NCBI GenBank assembly: GCA_021108215.1
Contig: JAIORK010000049.1
Location: forward strand, 1 to 64,000
Reading direction: 5' to 3'
Source of the DNA: a bacterium
Lineage (GTDB): Bacteria > Oederibacteriota > JAAXVQ01 > JAUVAV01
DNA: 64,000 nucleotides
The position numbers were made by a program, and so were the translations under genes. The notes under the pieces were generated by a model, which was given only the letters and a program-made list of their open reading frames with translations, searched no databases and was not told the origin of the DNA. Each line of letters starts with the position of its first letter. Positions within the stretch are counted from its first letter, which is position 1. Of this stretch, positions 51,551 to 62,900 are shown piece by piece.

Positions 51551-52190
51551 AAAGGTTCTTGCCATCCTGGGTTGCCTGGCATTGGCGGGCTTGGTTCCTG
51601 CCTTGGTGGCCCAAGCGTCATGGGTGCGTTTGATGGGTTTGTTTTTTTTAGGTGTTTGCAGTTTGAGCATGGCAATCATTGTCTATTTTTATCGGGACCC
51701 GGAAAGAAACAGTACCGAACCACCGGAAATAATTATCGCGCCGGCAGATGGGTATGTCACGCACGTTGAAAAGGTGAGGGAAGATCGATATTTGAAAAAA
51801 CCGGCTTGGCGCGTCGCTGTTTTTATGCATGTTGGCAATGTGCATATTCAGCGGGTTCCCAGCGCCGGCAAGCTTGTGCGGACAGATCATTATCCGGGTA
51901 AATTCCGTCCGGTGATGGACCCCAAGGCGCCGATTGAGAATGAACAACGCTGGTATTTATTTGAGCGCGGACCCCGCAGTTACACCCTTGTTCAGATCGC
52001 CGGCTTGTTGGCTAGACGGACGATTAACTGGCTAACGATCAATCAAGAGTGTTCCCGCGGGATACGTCTTGGCATGATTGCGCTGGGATCGGAAATAGAT
52101 CTGTACCTGCCGGAAGCGGTTGAAATGATCGTAAAACCGGGCACCAAGGTAAAAGGCGGCGAGAGCATTATCGCGCGGTGGACGGCATGA
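51522..52190 (+). CDS. psd: Phosphatidylserine decarboxylase proenzyme, short form
   Basis: A 222-residue PSD-A-type enzyme that makes phosphatidylethanolamine from phosphatidylserine. ATG 51522 has AGG nine bases upstream. Two N-terminal hydrophobic helices anchor it to the inner membrane. Typical motifs are FYRDPER, IIAPADGYVT and VFMHVGNVHIQRVP. LGSEIDLYLPE carries the Gly189-Ser190 bond, where self-cleavage makes the pyruvoyl group. Its stop overlaps the start of pssA (ATGA), so substrate supply and use are coupled. Confidence 0.92.
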   Translation: MKYQIIRESKKVLAILGCLALAGLVPALVAQASWVRLMGLFFLGVCSLSMAIIVYFYRDPERNSTEPPEIIIAPADGYVTHVEKVREDRYLKKPAWRVAVFMHVGNVHIQRVPSAGKLVRTDHYPGKFRPVMDPKAPIENEQRWYLFERGPRSYTLVQIAGLLARRTINWLTINQECSRGIRLGMIALGSEIDLYLPEAVEMIVKPGTKVKGGESIIARWTA

Positions 52191-53017
52191 GTCCCAAGAT
52201 GAACGTGAGGCATTCAGGGACCTATATTTTACCCAACCTCTTAACCGCATTCAATTTGATCTGCGGGATTATCGCCATTTTGATGGCGATTGAAAATTAT
52301 TCCGGCGGCATCACCGACCTCAAGGCATATACCATTCCTGCCTGGCTTTTACTGGCAGCGATGGTGTTTGACTTTTTAGATGGAAAAGTTGCCCGCTGGA
52401 CCAATACAGTCAGTTCTTTTGGCGTGAAAATTGATTCTTTATCGGATTTGGTTTCATTTGGGATTGCACCCGCCGTTCTGGCTTATACCGCCTTGCTCCA
52501 TGAAGTGGCACTTGTGATTAAAGTGGTGGTTTGTTTTTTATTTTTGCTGGCCGGTGCCTGGCGTCTCGCGCGATTCAACAGCGAAACAACCGGTGAAGCC
52601 TCGGCTTTTTTTGTTGGGCTCCCAATTCCGGGGGCGGCAGCCTTTTTCGCCACCCTGCTGCTGGTAACCCCATCAGGCCCCGAACGCCTTATGCCGAAAT
52701 TTCTCGGTCAGTCTTTTAGTGCTTTTTCTCCGCAAATGTCCGGTTATTTTGCTGCCGGCATCCTGGTTATTCTGGCTGTGCTGATGGTAAGCCGCATTCC
52801 ATTTCCGGCTTTTAAAAGAATGAACCGCCGCAATTTGGTTCTGCTATGCGGTGTGGCGATGTTTTTTGTGGTGCTTCGCCTGATACTGCCGTGGGAAAAC
52901 ATTGTTTTTTTAATTGTATCACTATATTTTTTTATTGGTCTTTTTCAATATTTTTTAAATCAGGTATTGAAATTGCACCAGAAAAACATCATTCATCTAT
53001 TGAAAAATAAAAAATAG
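52187..53017 (+). CDS. pssA: CDP-diacylglycerol-serine O-phosphatidyltransferase
   Basis: A 276-residue integral membrane enzyme that joins serine to CDP-diacylglycerol. FDFLDGKVARWTNTVSSFG with VKIDSLSDLVSFG contains the CDP-alcohol phosphotransferase motif D-G-x2-A-R-x8-G-x3-D-x3-D, with all residues present. About eight hydrophobic helices follow. ATG 52187 is chosen for the 4-base overlap with psd; GTG 52178 is an alternative. The product is the substrate of Psd just upstream. thrS follows after 16 bases. Confidence 0.92.
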   Translation: MSPKMNVRHSGTYILPNLLTAFNLICGIIAILMAIENYSGGITDLKAYTIPAWLLLAAMVFDFLDGKVARWTNTVSSFGVKIDSLSDLVSFGIAPAVLAYTALLHEVALVIKVVVCFLFLLAGAWRLARFNSETTGEASAFFVGLPIPGAAAFFATLLLVTPSGPERLMPKFLGQSFSAFSPQMSGYFAAGILVILAVLMVSRIPFPAFKRMNRRNLVLLCGVAMFFVVLRLILPWENIVFLIVSLYFFIGLFQYFLNQVLKLHQKNIIHLLKNKK

Positions 53018-53033
53018 GAGTGTGGCTTTTAAT

Positions 53034-54968
53034 ATGTCTGAACGCAGCATTGCGCTAAATGAAAATAAGCAGCTATCTGTCCCGGACGGGACAACTTTCG
53101 GTGAAGCGCTCAAACAGCTCAATCCCGCATTGTACGGCAAGGCGCTGGCAATCAAGCTCAATGAGGTTACGCTCGATTTAACGCGTGAAGTGCCGGAAGG
53201 GGAGCATAAGGTACGGGTGCTGGATTTTGCCGGCGGGGAAGGCACAGAGATTTTCCGGCATTCTTCAGCTCATGTCATGGCGGCAGCCGTTAAACAGCTT
53301 TATCCCGAGACCAAGGTCACCATCGGTCCGGCGATTGAAAATGGCTTTTACTATGATTTTGATCGTGACATTAAATTCACCCCGGATGACCTGGATAAAA
53401 TCGAGAAGAAAATGCGCGAACTGGTACAACAAAAACTGCCTTTTACACGACGGGTCGTTTCAAAACCCGAGGCCCGGTCGCTGTTTGAAGCGCAGGGCGA
53501 GGTGTACAAGCTTGAATTAATTGATGCGATTGAAGATTCCGAAGTGTCGCTGTATACGTTGGGTGATTTTGTGGATCTCTGTCGCGGCCCCCATGTACCG
53601 CATTCGGGAATCATCAAAGCGTTTAAGCTGACCTCAATTGCAGGTGCGTATTGGCGCGGTGACGAAAAAAATAAAATGCTGCAGCGCATTTATGGGACCA
53701 GTTTTGATAAAGCGTCTGCTCTGGAAGCGCATCTCACCAAGCTGGAAGATGCGAAAAAGCGCGATCACCGGCGGCTGGGAAAGGATCTGGATCTTTTCTC
53801 ACTGCATGAAGATGCCGGTGCCGGATTGGTTTTTTGGCATCCCAAGGGTGCGATGACCCGCAAGATTATGGAGGATTTTTGGCGGGAGGAGCATCTCCGA
53901 AATGGTTATGAATTGCTGTATACACCGCATGTTGGCAAAGCCCATCTTTGGGAGACATCCGGACATCTCTCCTTTTATAAGGACTCCATGTATGCTGCCA
54001 TGGAGGTTGATGAAAACGATTATTACATTCGGCCGATGAATTGTCCCTTTCACATCAAGATTTACAAGACCGATGTGAGGAGTTACCGGAAAATGCCCAT
54101 ACGGTGGGCTGAATTAGGGACCGTGTACCGGTATGAAAAATCAGGGGTGCTGCACGGCCTTTTTCGGGTGAGGGGTTTTACCCAGGATGATGCGCATATA
54201 TTCTGTACCCGTGACCAATTGGAGGATGAAATACGCGAGGTTATCCGGTTTACGCTTTTTGTTCTTAAGACCTTTGGGTTTTCCGATTATGAAATTTATT
54301 TGTCTACCAAACCGGAAAAAGACATTGTTGGCAGCGATGAAGTCTGGGAAGAATCCACCCAAGCACTGCGCAGAGCTCTGGAAAAAACCGGTCTCGAATA
54401 CGCGGTGGATGAGGGCGGGGGAGCCTTTTATGGTCCCAAGGTCGATATTAAAATTAAGGATTGTCTAGGCAGAACCTGGCAATGTTCAACCATTCAGGTT
54501 GATTTTAATCTCCCGGAGCGGTTCGATATTAATTATATAGGTGAGGATGGCAAAGAACATCGGCCGATTATGATTCATCGGGCATTGATGGGCTCTTTGG
54601 AACGGTTTTTCGGTGTGATGCTGGAGCATTATGCCGGTGCATTCCCGGTATGGCTGGCCCCGGTTCAGGCCAAGGTCTGCACCATTGCCGACCGTCATCA
54701 TGATTCCGCCCGGACCCTTGCCGATGCATTGAAAAAGGCGGGCATACGCGTGGAGACGGACTTGCGCAGCGAGAAAATCAATTCCAAGATACGAGATGCC
54801 CAGCTGGATAAAATTCCTTATATGATTATTATCGGTGATAAAGAAGTTGAGCAGCAAACCGGCGCAGTTCGTTTGCGGAACGGTAAAAACATCGGACCCA
54901 GAACAGCCGAAGAGATTATTGCCCTTATTAAAGAAAAAACCGAGCAAAAGGCGCTTGATTTAGAATAA
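53034..54968 (+). CDS. thrS: Threonyl-tRNA synthetase
   Basis: A 644-residue class II synthetase. The domain order is standard: TGS (residues 5-60), the editing domain with HSSAHVMA (HxxxH) and CRGPHVP, the catalytic core with MNCPFHIKIYK (zinc-binding Cys), FRVRGFTQDDAHIFC, and GSLERFFGVM (motif 3), then the anticodon-binding domain (VCTIADRHHD). ATG 53034 suits the alignment but AGGAG lies 13 bases upstream; GTG 53022 is only one base from it. It is likely in the operon with psd and pssA. Confidence 0.96.
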   Translation: MSERSIALNENKQLSVPDGTTFGEALKQLNPALYGKALAIKLNEVTLDLTREVPEGEHKVRVLDFAGGEGTEIFRHSSAHVMAAAVKQLYPETKVTIGPAIENGFYYDFDRDIKFTPDDLDKIEKKMRELVQQKLPFTRRVVSKPEARSLFEAQGEVYKLELIDAIEDSEVSLYTLGDFVDLCRGPHVPHSGIIKAFKLTSIAGAYWRGDEKNKMLQRIYGTSFDKASALEAHLTKLEDAKKRDHRRLGKDLDLFSLHEDAGAGLVFWHPKGAMTRKIMEDFWREEHLRNGYELLYTPHVGKAHLWETSGHLSFYKDSMYAAMEVDENDYYIRPMNCPFHIKIYKTDVRSYRKMPIRWAELGTVYRYEKSGVLHGLFRVRGFTQDDAHIFCTRDQLEDEIREVIRFTLFVLKTFGFSDYEIYLSTKPEKDIVGSDEVWEESTQALRRALEKTGLEYAVDEGGGAFYGPKVDIKIKDCLGRTWQCSTIQVDFNLPERFDINYIGEDGKEHRPIMIHRALMGSLERFFGVMLEHYAGAFPVWLAPVQAKVCTIADRHHDSARTLADALKKAGIRVETDLRSEKINSKIRDAQLDKIPYMIIIGDKEVEQQTGAVRLRNGKNIGPRTAEEIIALIKEKTEQKALDLE

Positions 54969-54995
54969 TTGAATTACATGTTCAGTGTATGCCTA

Positions 54996-55017
54996 AGGGC
55001 ACGGCAGGCCGTGCCTT
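54996..55017 (+). repeat. Hairpin between thrS and argJ
   Basis: AGGGCACGG (54996-55004) and CCGTGCCTT (55009-55017) pair over nine positions including one G-T, with loop CAGG. No T run follows, so readthrough into argJ is likely; it may tune the message. Confidence 0.5.
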
Positions 55018-55035
55018 ACTAAAAAGGATAATGAT

Positions 55036-56238
55036 ATGATTAATAAACAGGGTTTGCGAAGTGTTAAAGGCTACCAGTTTTCCGGGATTGCTTTGGGAGA
55101 AGGGAAAAGAAACTTCGGATTGATTTTCTCTTCGGCAGCCAAAACAGTGGGAGCGGCAGTCTATACAAAAAATGATTTCAAGGCTGCGCCGGTCATTGTA
55201 TCCCGGCAAATGGATGCAGCAACACCCAATAAGCGGGCGATTATTGTCAACAGCGGTAATGCCAACGCATTTACCGGCAAGCAGGGAATTATTGATGCAA
55301 AGAAGGAATTGTGCGAATTGAGCCAACACCTTCACATTCCGGAAAGTGAATGCTACGTTGCCTCGACCGGTGTCATCGGGCAGGCTCTTTCAATGGATGC
55401 CATTATTGGGAATACGGCATTGCTTGTTTCTCAGCTTGGTGCAAAAGAGGATAAGAATTTTTCTACAGCCATTTTAACCACTGATACCCGTATCAAGCAG
55501 GCTTCTGTTTCATTTCAGTTACACGGCGAAAAAATTACGATTGCGGCATGCATCAAAGGTGCGGGTATGATTATGCCGAATATGGCGACCATGCTGTGTT
55601 TTATTGTGACCGATGCAGCTATTTCACAGGACTTGTTGAAGCAGGCATTGCAGCGGTCGGTGGAGGATTCCTACAATTGTGTTACCGTGGATAGTGATAC
55701 CAGTACCAATGATACGGTATTTATTCTTGCCAATGCCGCAGCCGGTAATCCGGAGATCCGGACGGAAGACAGTGATTTCGAGATATTCTACAAGCATCTG
55801 CATGCGCTTAACCGGTACATGGCACGAGAATTGATTGAGGATGCCGAGGGGCGGACCAAGACCATTTCCATCACAGTTAAAAACGCACCTGATCGCGAAA
55901 AAGCTAAACGCGTGGCTTTTTCTGTTGCCAATTCGCCCCTGGTCAAAACAGCTTTTTTCGGGGAACAGCTCAATTGGGGAAGAATCGCGATGGCAATCGG
56001 CAAAGCAAATATCGGTATTCAACCGGAAACCCTCAATGTCTCGATCAACGGCCATTTAATCGTGATCAATGGTGAACCGCAATTAAACGGAAAAACCTAC
56101 GATCAGGCGGAGCAGTCCTTGAAAAGGGATGAAATTGAAATCGTGATTGATTTGCAGACGGGGGAACAGTCTATTGAGGTACTGACTTGTGATTTTTCCA
56201 TCGACTATATTAAAATCAATGCGGATTATATTTCGTGA
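55036..56238 (+). CDS. argJ: Bifunctional glutamate N-acetyltransferase/ornithine acetyltransferase
   Basis: A 400-residue ArgJ. It moves the acetyl group from N-acetylornithine to glutamate in the cyclic arginine pathway; many members can also use acetyl-CoA. KGAGMIMPNMATML contains the self-cleavage site before Thr185, which becomes the nucleophile of the beta chain. IIVNSGNANAFTG and CVTVDSDTSTNDT are further family hallmarks. AAAAGGATAATGAT precedes the ATG. It follows thrS after 67 bases. Other arg genes are not in the window. Confidence 0.95.
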   Translation: MINKQGLRSVKGYQFSGIALGEGKRNFGLIFSSAAKTVGAAVYTKNDFKAAPVIVSRQMDAATPNKRAIIVNSGNANAFTGKQGIIDAKKELCELSQHLHIPESECYVASTGVIGQALSMDAIIGNTALLVSQLGAKEDKNFSTAILTTDTRIKQASVSFQLHGEKITIAACIKGAGMIMPNMATMLCFIVTDAAISQDLLKQALQRSVEDSYNCVTVDSDTSTNDTVFILANAAAGNPEIRTEDSDFEIFYKHLHALNRYMARELIEDAEGRTKTISITVKNAPDREKAKRVAFSVANSPLVKTAFFGEQLNWGRIAMAIGKANIGIQPETLNVSINGHLIVINGEPQLNGKTYDQAEQSLKRDEIEIVIDLQTGEQSIEVLTCDFSIDYIKINADYIS

Positions 56239-56935
56239 TATTTTTTGGTTTTGTTTTTTCGCATGACCGCTGTTTCGAGCAAGATTCCAACCTGTCTTTT
56301 AAAGAAAAATCGGCACTGTCAACACACAACCAAGCAAGCTTCGATGATATGACGTCACTGTGACCATAATCTTATTGCTGATGCGTTTTTTTTAATGGGT
56401 AGCTGACAGGTTTAGCAGCAGTGGGTTAATAAAATTAGGACTCAGTAATTTGACCGGATTTGCAGTTTTTCTAACGTCGGATAATATATATTATGTTAAC
56501 TTTCAAACATTACATTAAATACTGTAATTTAAATCAACCGAGTTTATCTGGAAAAAATAAATTCGGCATATATTTTGAGGCACGCGAACAAAAATAAAGA
56601 CGGTACATAATTCTAATAATACCAACAGAAAATCAAAATACTTAACGTAAATTGTCTTGCTGCGGTAAGATGGTTGTCTTCAGGGTTAACTAAAAATATT
56701 AGATAAGTATGAGCATATCATTTTAATGCATCAGCATGAATCGGTTTGTTCTGTGAAAACGCGATGTTTTTCACAGAATTTTCCCTTCTGTTATTGAAAA
56801 AACGCCTAGCAGGCACACAATCTGGACGTCTTTGTTTTGAGTGCCTGGGCCCAATTATACAAGGAATATACTTTTTAAAAGTAAATTCGCGACCAGCTGG
56901 TCAGAGTAACTGGTCTCGGTTTGGTAAGGTGAAAA
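56239..56935. other. AT-rich intergenic region with hairpins and a MITE relic
   Basis: About 700 bases without a supported gene. TTAGGACTCAGTAATTTGAC (56435-56454), followed by CGGAT, resembles the left end of the MITE at 47897. TTCTGTGAAAAC (56749-56760) and GTTTTTCACAGAA (56766-56778) form a strong hairpin. GACCAGCTGGTC (56891-56902) is a perfect palindrome close to the end of the giant minus-strand gene. No promoter stands out. Confidence 0.5.
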
Positions 56936-59900
56936 TTAGGCAGCCTGTGCAGCTGTTCTAAAGAGACGGCGCCGCCGCTGTTTGAAAATATCGGTATGGA
57001 TATTAATCGAATCAAAATGATTCAGCACATCGAGCAAAGCGCCCCAAGTCCCCATGTTTCCAGGTTTTGCCAAAAGTCCCGGGAGCATAATTTTTTTAGA
57101 ACGCACACCACGAACCTGAATTTGCCAGTCACCGGCAGCCATGGGCTGCATGCCGGCCAGTTCACGCGTTAATTCAAGGAAAGAAACAACAGAATTCAGA
57201 TGCTGCTCACTGAGAATCGCAATTTGACCGGGATCCGCCAGTTCCTGAAGAATATTGAGTTCATTTCGTTGAGATTTCAATACCCGAATCATGGCACGGA
57301 GGAAGTTACGCTCATGCATCCGGGTCGGATTGTCAACCCATCTTAAATAAGCCTGGCCAACCGGCGAGGCGCCGTTGGTAAGGACTGTTTTAAAGGGTGA
57401 CTCGATTAAGGGTGCGGTAATCCGGCGCAGATATCCCATGGGGTCTGTTTTTTGAACGCGGCTGTGCAAGAATTGTTTCGCACGCGACGACGGAAGTATG
57501 GCGGAAATGATCAGCAGCACACGCAATGCAGGGTTTAAACGCTTGGCCTGAAAGGATATCCTGGTTTCCTGATGCCCTTGATAATGTTGCGCGATAATCC
57601 CCTCCTGGATCAGGTCCTGGTCTGATTTTTGCAGAGTCAATCCGGTCAAATCAGGAGCACTGAGTTCGATGATTTCACGAGTGGTTGTCCGGACCCCATT
57701 ACGCTGACTTGTCACAACCCTGCCGGTGGTCAATCCCATCCGATGTGTATCAAGATCTTCTCCCAAATCCAGCAGCTGCGTACCTTCGCGCGCTGTATAG
57801 TAAAGTGTTTCCCCCAAGAGAATTTCGCCCAATTCAGGCGTGAGAGCGCTTAGGGTACCACTGCGGTTCATCCCGGTGAGGGATAAAATTTCTTTGAGCA
57901 CGGCGATACGATGGCGCAATTGATTTGTGCCGCTTTTTCCTGATTTTGAAAGTTCTGTTTCTAAAGAGTCCAGCATGGCAATGACCGTTCTGAAGGTCCC
58001 GGGCATGCTGGGGACATAGAGCTGCTCATGCGTACCCAGGGGGTGTGTCGCCGGCTGACGTCCTGGTGTCGCGGCTGCTATGAGACTCCGGCTTTCAATC
58101 ATACTGGCGATTAAGTCGGTCAAGACCATCTGACGCACATCATCTTCCAAGGATTGACTTTCTTGGGCAACTGATTGCCAAATCCCTTCAATAGAGAGAG
58201 GCGATATGGTTTTGGCATGCGCAATGAGATCGGCAATTGTCGCAATACTTGGCTCGGCTCCCTGGCTGCGAACATCCACCAAACGGGTAAGGAATTGGTC
58301 CAGCGCCGGCAGGGTTTTTTGGCCAAGTAATGCCTGCCCTTCATGAAGATAAGCCTGGGTTAATTTGAGAATGTCAAAAACACTAAATGCAAATTGGTTG
58401 CTGCGCTGCCGTGAATAAACGTCGTTGGCCATTGGATTTCCCCGGAGGTTTAAAAGACCGGTGCTGCTCGAAAGGTACTCGACAGCATCACGGTTTTCCC
58501 GCGTCACCGCAAGCTGAAGATCATTCACGGTGGTCTCGGCATAATACCGCGAGGATTGGTAGTTGATCAAAAGGCTCAATAAAAATAAATTAATCCGCCA
58601 AATTCCCCGGCGGAATATGCCTTCTTTAGGTTTTCCCCGCATCAACTGCTGCAGGAGGGTGTCCGGGAGATAGATGACCGGTTTTTGGTCGACAGCTTGT
58701 TCTTGGTACATACCGCCCTGCCTGAACAGCAAACCGGCTTTTTTGGAAAAATCAATGTTTAATTCCGAAAGGGGCAATACAGCAACCGGTTCAATAGCGA
58801 TGCCAAAGCGCCGGGTAAATGCGCTTGCAGTTGCAGCATCGGGCACAGCATTTTCTTTAAGCAGTGATATGAGATCGGGGTTGGCCGGATCAACGGTGAC
58901 AGTTGAATCAGGGACACGACCTGCCCACAAAAGCACGATCATCCCTTTAGAAAATTGTATGGCGGTTTGAATTAGAGTATGCAAACCCTCCAAAGGAAAT
59001 CTTACACGCAAATTGCCCGCCAGGCTCCGGTCACTATTAAATAAAAGCGAAAGCATAAACTTTTGGAATAGACGCGCCTGACGCGTCATGCCTGCACGAA
59101 AAGAAAGACCGGCACGTTGGGGTGTGATGATGGAAGCTTTCTTCAATGCAGCCGCAATGTCCCGGTTCCACTGTTGCGATTGCGAACTATCGGTTTGCAG
59201 CGCAGCATAGCGTTCCCAATCCTGAAGAAATAATTGCAAAGCTGTTAAACATGCTTCTGAGGCAGTCGATAAATCAGAACTGGCTTGTTGCGCAACAAAT
59301 CTTTTCAGAGCTGCAGAAAACGGCATGTGCCCTTTTTTAAGTTCGATATAGAGTTCGGTAAAATCCTCATGAGTTCGGAAACGTTTTTCTTTCAGTCCGA
59401 GCGATGAAAGTGTTCTGAAATATTGTGTGACCGAATCGGTCAAGGTGTCCGGAGCTTGATGGGATGCCAGTGATTTGTTGAGTGTGCGGGCGAGTCGTCG
59501 AATTGTGGTGAGTGTTTCGCTGTGATCATCGGCAAAAGCATGCCAGCGTTGAACGCTTGCCAATGTAATCTGACGTGTGCGGAATTCAGCAATATGCTCC
59601 GGTGTCATAAGCATATGTGCGTCAACGAGAAAATGATCGTTGAAACATTCCATATCCTTCGCAGCAGACCAATCATCGCGTGCGGGTTCGAAATCAATCC
59701 AGCGCGCAATCGGTTTTCCATCCGGGGTGAATGCAACCAGAACGTTTTCCAATCGAGGATCACCGTGGACAAGCCGGTTGTCATGCAAAATTTTGAGCTG
59801 CGCCATAAGTTGATCCCGGATTTCATCAAATTGTTCACTGCGTACAGCGCCTTTCTGAAGCAAATCATAGAGATTGCCTCCCGGCACCAGTTCACTGAGA

Positions 59901-62900
59901 TAGCCGACCACCTGACCGCGGTCATTGCGGACCAAGGTTAAGGCCTGGGGTGCCACCGGATGCCCCTGAAACATTATCCCGCGAAAAGCGTGATAGTGAG
60001 AAGCACGTTCGGTAATACCGCCTTCGATTTCTTTGATATCTTTCGCGGAATACGTATCGCCGCGATACTTGAGGGTATCCTGCTCATCCAACGAGTGATG
60101 GCGGATGAAGACCGCAATTTTGCCTTGGTATTCTGCGCGATAAACATTAGACATGGAACCGACATTGAGTTTTTCAAGGATGGTGACAGCTGCAAGTTCG
60201 GTGACCGGTAAAACATCGGAATGACCGAACCAGGCGGCAACTTGGTTACTCACAGAAATGGGAATAACAGCGATTATGCGCTGCCGCAAACGATTCACGA
60301 CAGGAAATCGGCTGGATAAACTTCCGGTCATCAAAAGTAGAAATGGTGAAAATGCATTTTGGAATTGCAGCGAATCAAGCGTCAATCCGGATGACAGATT
60401 CAGTGCCGCGACTCCCAAACCGGCGAGTATGACCACACCAAAAAGGATGCCGGAAACAGTCATAAACCGGCTAAGACGTGAACGTGTTTGGACACCGGCC
60501 GTTTCATCCGTCGCGATTCCCCGGACGCTTATGACGAGTTGCGAAAGACCGTTGGTTGCAACTTTTTGAATAACAAAATTTTCAAATGTTACCGGACGTT
60601 TTTCCCGTAGTGCCCGGGAAAATTTTCGGATTTTTTGATCAAACCATGCGGTTTTTTCTTCGAAAACATCCAGCGTTTTTTGAAGTTGGCCTGATGTACC
60701 GGATACTTCAATTACAAATTCCGTGGTTTTGGTTGTTTGGGATAACTGCCAGCTTATATACAGAAATTTGGCAAGTGCCGGTTCTGATAAACGCGAGAAA
60801 TTTTCATAGGCATTGGAAAAATTCGCAGTTCCCAACCATTGCATAAATGCTTCTTTTTGTTTCGGCGACACCCAGGCATCCAGGTTTTGGTTGATTTGCA
60901 GCAGACGGGCATCCTGCTCGTCGCGGGTCATGCCCTGTCCTTCCGGGCGGGCCCAGGCCATAATCCGGTTAACCGCTTCTTGTTCAGGTGTTTGGATTTG
61001 AGATTGTGACCACGCGAGATATCGCGGCCAATCTCCAAATTCATTGAACAGCCGGTTTGCGCGCGAGGCGGTTGGGAATCCATCCCGGTCGGTATTCATC
61101 ATCACCACGATGGAAACCAGCGACAACAGGGACAATTCATTTTTCTTGTATTCATCCAGGGTGTTCTTGACGGTTTTGTGGGTTACTTCTTTTTTGAAAT
61201 AGCTGTCCATCAAATGATAATGCCGGAAAATTTTGGCAGCCAGATCAGCATCCAGTTGCTGCCCGGTTTCCTGATTGTAGCGGGTGATAATGCTGCGCGC
61301 CAAATGGGAGCCGAGTTGACGCTGGTTGGATGAAAGCCGGGAGATGGCACGCCCATCCATGAGAATCAATGAGAGTAACCAGAGCAATTGTCCGTGGCCG
61401 TCATTTTGCACTTGCTGGTAAAGACGACGGGATTGCAGCATATGACGAATACCAAGTTTGCCGCCCAAACCCGGAGTTTGACGCAAACGCAGGATATTGC
61501 GCCAAACCCCGGTTTTCAAGCGATACAAAGTATTCACTACATTGCGTGTAAATATCCCGGCAGCTTCTTCATTGCCGCGAAATTCATGGAGATGCTCAAA
61601 TTCCGGCAGACCGGTTCTAAGCAGACCGTACGTAAGAATGCGCTCTAATTCAAGTTGGGGTGCCTTCGAGGTGATGGCTTGTGACAGCACACGATATTGG
61701 TTTTCTCCCGCCGGCACGAAGGTCGGAAGATAGGCGGCATCACCATTTAAGGTTTGCACACGCGCATTAAGAATTCTCTGCATATTGGAGACGAACAATC
61801 CCATTTGACGGTAAACCGCCATCATTTGATTGAATGCCTGAATAACATCGTCGGTTTGTCCGCGCGGCGCATCAATCAAGCCTTCCTGGATAAGGTGCGG
61901 CGCTTGGGAAATCAAGAAGAACCCGGCCTGGATATCGGCTAAAAAAAGCGTGAATGTCCGGTTGATTTCCTGCAAGTTTTCCTGGAGATTTTGATGTTCT
62001 GTCAGCGTAAGTGTCATATCCATGGTTCGTTCAAAAGCCAGTTGGATCTGGAGTAAAATGAGATTGCGCAATTGTTGGTTATTGCCTGCGCTTTGCAGTG
62101 CATTTTCGGCTGCAGTTTGGACTGCTTGGACGGTTTTGGCATTTCCCAATATGCGGTTAAGCTCAATAATAATTTTCTGTTCATCATGCTTGACGAATTG
62201 ATTGTGGGCCAGATCGGACCGTGCTTCCAGTTTTTTAATCCGCTGCGAAATGTTCGTTTGCAGCGTACGGCGTTGTGTATCGAGTCTTTTCTGGAATCCG
62301 GTGATTTTCTCCAATAATGCGGAGGATCTTTCAGGCCATGCAGTAAGCATTGCAATAAGTTTTACCAATTGTTCAGCCTGCGGATCTGTTATACGCTCAG
62401 CGTCTTTGAGTTGATCTGCCAGAGTCATGAGGAAATTGTCCTTGTTTAACAATTCGGAAAGATTGCCGGAATACATGGCCATGACACGGTTTAAATCGCC
62501 GATTAATTCATCGGCAACCAATTCGAATTCTTCTCCGCTCTGCCTAAGTGCTGCATGTTGGCGTACTGAACTGAAACTACCCTCTGCCTGCTGGATTAAA
62601 AGCCCAAGATTGTTGAGCAAAACATTTTTTTCATCATCTGTTTTAAATACGGGCTGCTCATTGCGCCAATTGTTGATCAGTAACATGCCGCGCAGATGAC
62701 GTTGCGCATCATAAATGGGTATATGCAAGATAGTATCCACCCGGCGTACCGACCCGGGACGTACCAGGGTTAATATCCAAACAGCTGTCGCAGCCAAAAA
62801 TCGCGGCATGCCGAGTGCAACTGTTTCGCTGACCGTTCTAAGCCGGGCTGGAAGTGGACGGCTGGAATGCCGGACGATATCCCGCAGCAACTCCCGTTTG

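Noticed and set aside
54969..55035. Terminator or T-box between thrS and argJ
   Set aside because: The hairpin lacks a T run, and T-box elements lie upstream of synthetase genes, where nothing similar is seen.
56746..56961. 71-codon plus-strand ORF before the giant minus-strand gene
   Set aside because: It starts inside a hairpin, overlaps the end of the giant gene, and has no ribosome-binding site or familiar sequence.
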